Positions 15,978-18,540 of a DNA stretch of 18,540 nt are shown piece by piece (position 1 is the first letter of the stretch; the number at the start of each line of letters is the position of its first letter). Made by a program: the position numbers and the translations under genes. The stretch is from JAAZFZ01 sp035647435 (GTDB taxonomy: Bacteria; Bacillota; Clostridia; Oscillospirales; Acutalibacteraceae): the NCBI GenBank assembly GCA_035647435.1, contig DASRNM010000034.1, forward strand, positions 1-18,540, read 5' to 3'. The notes below the pieces were generated by a model. It was not told the DNA's origin. It made no database searches and worked only from the letters and a program-made list of their open reading frames with translations.

Positions 15978-16085
15978 TGTTTAGTATAGTGTTTTTTAAA
16001 ATCTTGAATTTTAGAATAATACAAGCATGATAAAAAAAATAGGGGAAAATGACAAATCATCACAATAAAGTGGAATATTTAACCT

Positions 16086-18404
16086 TTAGTATCCGCCCTG
16101 TTTGGCAGGATTGTTGCCCATTGTGAATACAAGCGTTGCGCCGTTAGAAAACTGTGAATGTGTAAGGTAAGGGGAATCAAGTTTTTCACCGTTTAAAGTC
16201 ACACTTTGAACATACATATTTTCGAGGGATTGATTGTTTGCGATTATTGTTAAGGTTTTGCCTTGACCGAGATTAACCTCTGCTCTGTCAATAATCGGTG
16301 CGCCTATCCAATATCTATCTGTGCCTGCAACGGGATATATCCCCATTGCAGAAAGAACATACCATGCGCTTAGTGTTCCGCCGTCGTCGTTGCCGTCAAG
16401 ACCGTCGACATCTGTGCTGTGCCGCTGAGTGAGTGCCCAACGAACCCATTTTTGTGTAAGCTCGGGGTGACCTGCGTCGTTGAAAAGGTAGGGAGCGTGA
16501 ATATCATGCTGATTGCCTTGCCAGTACCCCGACCCAGGGTCAATGGCGGCACGGTTTTTGCTCGCATCGCTCATAAAATCTTCAAGCTCACTGATAAAAT
16601 AATCTTTGCCGAAAAGCTCGACAAGCCCTTGAGGATCATGCGGTGCAGTCCATCTCCAATGTCGTGCACCGCCCTCGCAGTAAGCATTTGCAAACAGCTT
16701 AAATAAGACCTCATCATAATAACTTGTGATATGGGGGCTAAAAAGAATTTCCCACGAGCCGTCCGCTTTGCGAGGGTGAAAGTATTTTGTTTTGGGGTTA
16801 AAAACGTTTTTATAAGCCATTGATTTTTCAGTGAAAAACTCTGCTTCATCCCTTTTGCCAAGTGCATTAGCCAAAAGGGCAATGCTACCGTCTGCCCACG
16901 AATATTCAAGCGTGCGACTCACGGACTTATTTGTCAAATCCGACGGACAATAGCCATATTCGAGGTACTCCTCATTAAATGAGCGGCAATCCGCTTCGCC
17001 TGTTATTACTTCAAGGGAGGTTTTTTTCATATAATTGTATGCTTCTTCAACCTCAAAATCCGTAATGCCTTTCAAATAGCTTTCGGCAATAACCATGTCG
17101 GCGGGCGTGCCAAACATTGAGCCTGTGTAGCCTGCACCCGACGGCCAACGAGGCAAGGTGCTACCAATGCGTGCCATTCTGACAAGGCTTTTCAGGCAAT
17201 CTCTCTGAATTTCAGGTGCAATAATATTTAGCAGGGGGTGCACTGTTCTGAAAGTGTCCCAAATTGACATATCGGTGCGGTATGTAAAACCATCCGCTGT
17301 ACCGACTTGATTTTTAAAGCCAAGGTATTGCCCATTGACGTCCGTAAAATCGGTTGGCATTATCATTGAATGATATAAAGCAGTATAAAAAATTGTCTTG
17401 ATTTCTTCGTTGTCTGTTTCAATTTTTATACGTGAAAGCCAACTGTCCCAATCATTGCGGGATTTGTCTTTTACGCCGTCAAAATCAAGGCCTTGTGTTT
17501 CAGCATCAAGGTTTTGTCTTGCGTTTTCAAGGCTTACAAAACTGATTCCGAGTTTAAGCTCAATTGGTTGATTTTTTATATTGCCAAAGTTTATATCAGC
17601 TCCTGCATCATCTCCGAAAGATTCGGCTTGCCCTTCAACAGAAATGCCGTCGCTCCAGGTCGAAAACGATTCAAAAGGCTTGTTGAAACGTGCAACGAAG
17701 TAGCCCTTTAAACCACCGTATCTGCCCGTAAAGCTTGTTTTGACAAGCCCTTCGCCCTCGACCTCCATAGCGTCGGGGAGGATTTTTATTTTACCGTTGT
17801 AAGCACTACCACCGGCGAGAAAACTTGTAGCATCAATAAAAACATGTGCATCCTTTTGAGTGTTAAAAGTGTAACGGTGAACGCCCGTGTGCGTTGTTGA
17901 GGTAAGCTCCGCTAGGCAGTTAATACTTGGCAGATTGACTGCATAATAGCCTGTTGTAGCCTCCTCATTATCATGTGAGAATATAAGAGGTTTGTTTAAT
18001 CTTTTTGTCGGGTCGGCATTTCCAACAGCGGGAGTAACTCTGAAATGTCCCATGTCAGTAGCACCGGTACCTGAAAGCCTTGTGTGGCTGAATCCCCAAA
18101 TGTGTTTGAGAGGATAATAATAGCCTGCCGTTCCGAATTTAAACAGATCTAATCCTCCGGGGAATGTCGTGTCAGGGCTTAGCCTAACCATACCGTAAGG
18201 TGTTGTCGCTCCGGGGAAAAGCATAGCACAAGCCCACGGAATACCACCTGTGCCGATAAAAGGGTCAACCCATTGCCCAAACTCACCGCATTCTTTTTCG
18301 GGCATTTCAGTGTGCCTTGGAAGCTCGCCGGAAGTGAACAACGAAGCAATGATAATTGCAACAACCATAACTATGCCTTGCAAGCGTTTTGCTATTGCTA
18401 ACAT
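16086..18404 (-). CDS. Exported GH92 family alpha-mannosidase-like glycoside hydrolase
   Basis: This 772-residue protein is a glycoside hydrolase family 92 enzyme. Characterised members are calcium-dependent exo-alpha-mannosidases acting on N-glycans or yeast mannan. A basic start and hydrophobic segment (about 10-24) form a signal peptide or N-terminal anchor; no lipobox is seen. The N-terminal beta-sandwich opens with WVDPFIGTGG (45-54), then FPGATTPYGMVRLSPDT and GFSHTRLSGTG, all GH92 hallmarks. In the catalytic (alpha/alpha)6 domain, Glu577 (YCEGG) is the likely acid, and Asp673/Asp674 in GNDDGGTLSAWYV are the likely base region. This motif usually reads GN(D/E)DCGQMSAWY, so Gly and Thr replace Cys and Gln. 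The ATG at 18404 follows GGGAGGG by 8 bases; an upstream GTG-type extension to 18455 would place that site inside the gene. The bond cleaved is not predictable. Confidence 0.92.
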   Translation of the reverse strand: MLAIAKRLQGIVMVVAIIIASLFTSGELPRHTEMPEKECGEFGQWVDPFIGTGGIPWACAMLFPGATTPYGMVRLSPDTTFPGGLDLFKFGTAGYYYPLKHIWGFSHTRLSGTGATDMGHFRVTPAVGNADPTKRLNKPLIFSHDNEEATTGYYAVNLPSINCLAELTSTTHTGVHRYTFNTQKDAHVFIDATSFLAGGSAYNGKIKILPDAMEVEGEGLVKTSFTGRYGGLKGYFVARFNKPFESFSTWSDGISVEGQAESFGDDAGADINFGNIKNQPIELKLGISFVSLENARQNLDAETQGLDFDGVKDKSRNDWDSWLSRIKIETDNEEIKTIFYTALYHSMIMPTDFTDVNGQYLGFKNQVGTADGFTYRTDMSIWDTFRTVHPLLNIIAPEIQRDCLKSLVRMARIGSTLPRWPSGAGYTGSMFGTPADMVIAESYLKGITDFEVEEAYNYMKKTSLEVITGEADCRSFNEEYLEYGYCPSDLTNKSVSRTLEYSWADGSIALLANALGKRDEAEFFTEKSMAYKNVFNPKTKYFHPRKADGSWEILFSPHITSYYDEVLFKLFANAYCEGGARHWRWTAPHDPQGLVELFGKDYFISELEDFMSDASKNRAAIDPGSGYWQGNQHDIHAPYLFNDAGHPELTQKWVRWALTQRHSTDVDGLDGNDDGGTLSAWYVLSAMGIYPVAGTDRYWIGAPIIDRAEVNLGQGKTLTIIANNQSLENMYVQSVTLNGEKLDSPYLTHSQFSNGATLVFTMGNNPAKQGGY

Positions 18405-18459
18405 TTCTAAACCCTCCCTCATTTTTGGGGTTGCGCAGATTAATAAAACATGCAATTTA

Positions 18460-18489
18460 ATATTACCACATTTAATTATTGGCGGTCAA
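18460..18489 (-). promoter_or_regulatory. Candidate promoter of the GH92 gene
   Basis: On the minus strand TTGACC (18484-18489) is followed after 18 bases by TAATAT (18460-18465), which is preceded by TGG, an extended -10 arrangement. The transcript would start near 18453, about 50 bases before the start codon. Only 4 of 6 bases match in the -10 box. Confidence 0.4.
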
Positions 18490-18540
18490 TATGTTTTATG
18501 CCATAAATTGACAGCTCATTAAGTCTTTAATGTTAAAAGA

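Noticed and set aside
16028..16056. Minus-strand T run after the GH92 gene as a terminator
   Set aside because: The only stem before the eight-base T run is about 4 bp (ATGA/TCAT) and is separated from it by several bases, so it is too weak to call.
18508..18536. Plus-strand TTGACA followed after 17 bases by TGTTAA near the right edge
   Set aside because: The -10 box matches only 3 of 6 bases and no gene start is visible before the window ends. It could serve a divergent gene beyond the edge but cannot be judged.
1..18540. Search for CRISPR arrays, insertion sequences, tRNA and riboswitches
   Set aside because: No regularly spaced repeats, transposase or integrase frames, tRNA-like cloverleaf or conserved riboswitch core was seen in the gaps, all of which are shorter than 300 bases.

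Overview
The window looks like chromosomal DNA of a low-GC Gram-positive anaerobe of class Clostridia, probably near the Ruminococcaceae/Oscillospiraceae. This is inferred from several features. The gene order Asp23-family protein, FakA/YloV-like protein, recG is a Firmicutes arrangement. Shine-Dalgarno sequences are strong (GGAGG type) and promoters are AT-rich sigma-A-like. There is a PASTA-repeat kinase-like protein. Thr-rich linkers follow the membrane segments or lipobox of three surface proteins, and a lysine 2,3-aminomutase is present. I see no mobile element, rRNA, tRNA or CRISPR array, and no gene-free stretch longer than 300 bases.

Layout: (1) 76-1447 (+) is hisH-hisF, overlapping by 11 bases, the two subunits of imidazole glycerol phosphate synthase. 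It ends at a hairpin shared with the convergent next gene. (2) 1520-4581 (-) holds two separately promoted genes: a membrane PASTA protein whose kinase domain has lost its key catalytic residues (1520-3250), and the ATPase YchF (3487-4581). (3) 4734-12660 (+) holds an orphan solute-binding lipoprotein, then asp23-like, fakA-like and recG packed closely, then a membrane-anchored LysM-G5-M23 peptidoglycan hydrolase with its own promoter. A strong bidirectional terminator ends the block. (4) 12732-18404 (-) holds a zinc-ribbon membrane protein with two copies of an extracytoplasmic domain, the kamA-ablB pair for the osmolyte N-epsilon-acetyl-beta-lysine, and an exported GH92 family alpha-mannosidase-like enzyme.

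Most genes are housekeeping or well-known families, and I found no clear new multi-gene system. The points most worth a second look are: the degenerate kinase (HRD to HRG, DFG to SGF, VAIK Lys to Arg) with an N-terminal zinc ribbon and two PASTA repeats; the duplicated-domain zinc-ribbon protein with a similar membrane layout; a TGTAAC direct repeat resembling a WalR site just before the M23 hydrolase gene; and a 15-bp inverted repeat over the presumed -35 region of kamA-ablB.

Several start codons were chosen by Shine-Dalgarno spacing and differ from the longest possible reading frame: the pseudokinase at 3250, the lipoprotein at 4734, the Asp23 protein at 6354, FakA-like at a TTG at 6731, KamA at 15872 and GH92 at 18404.
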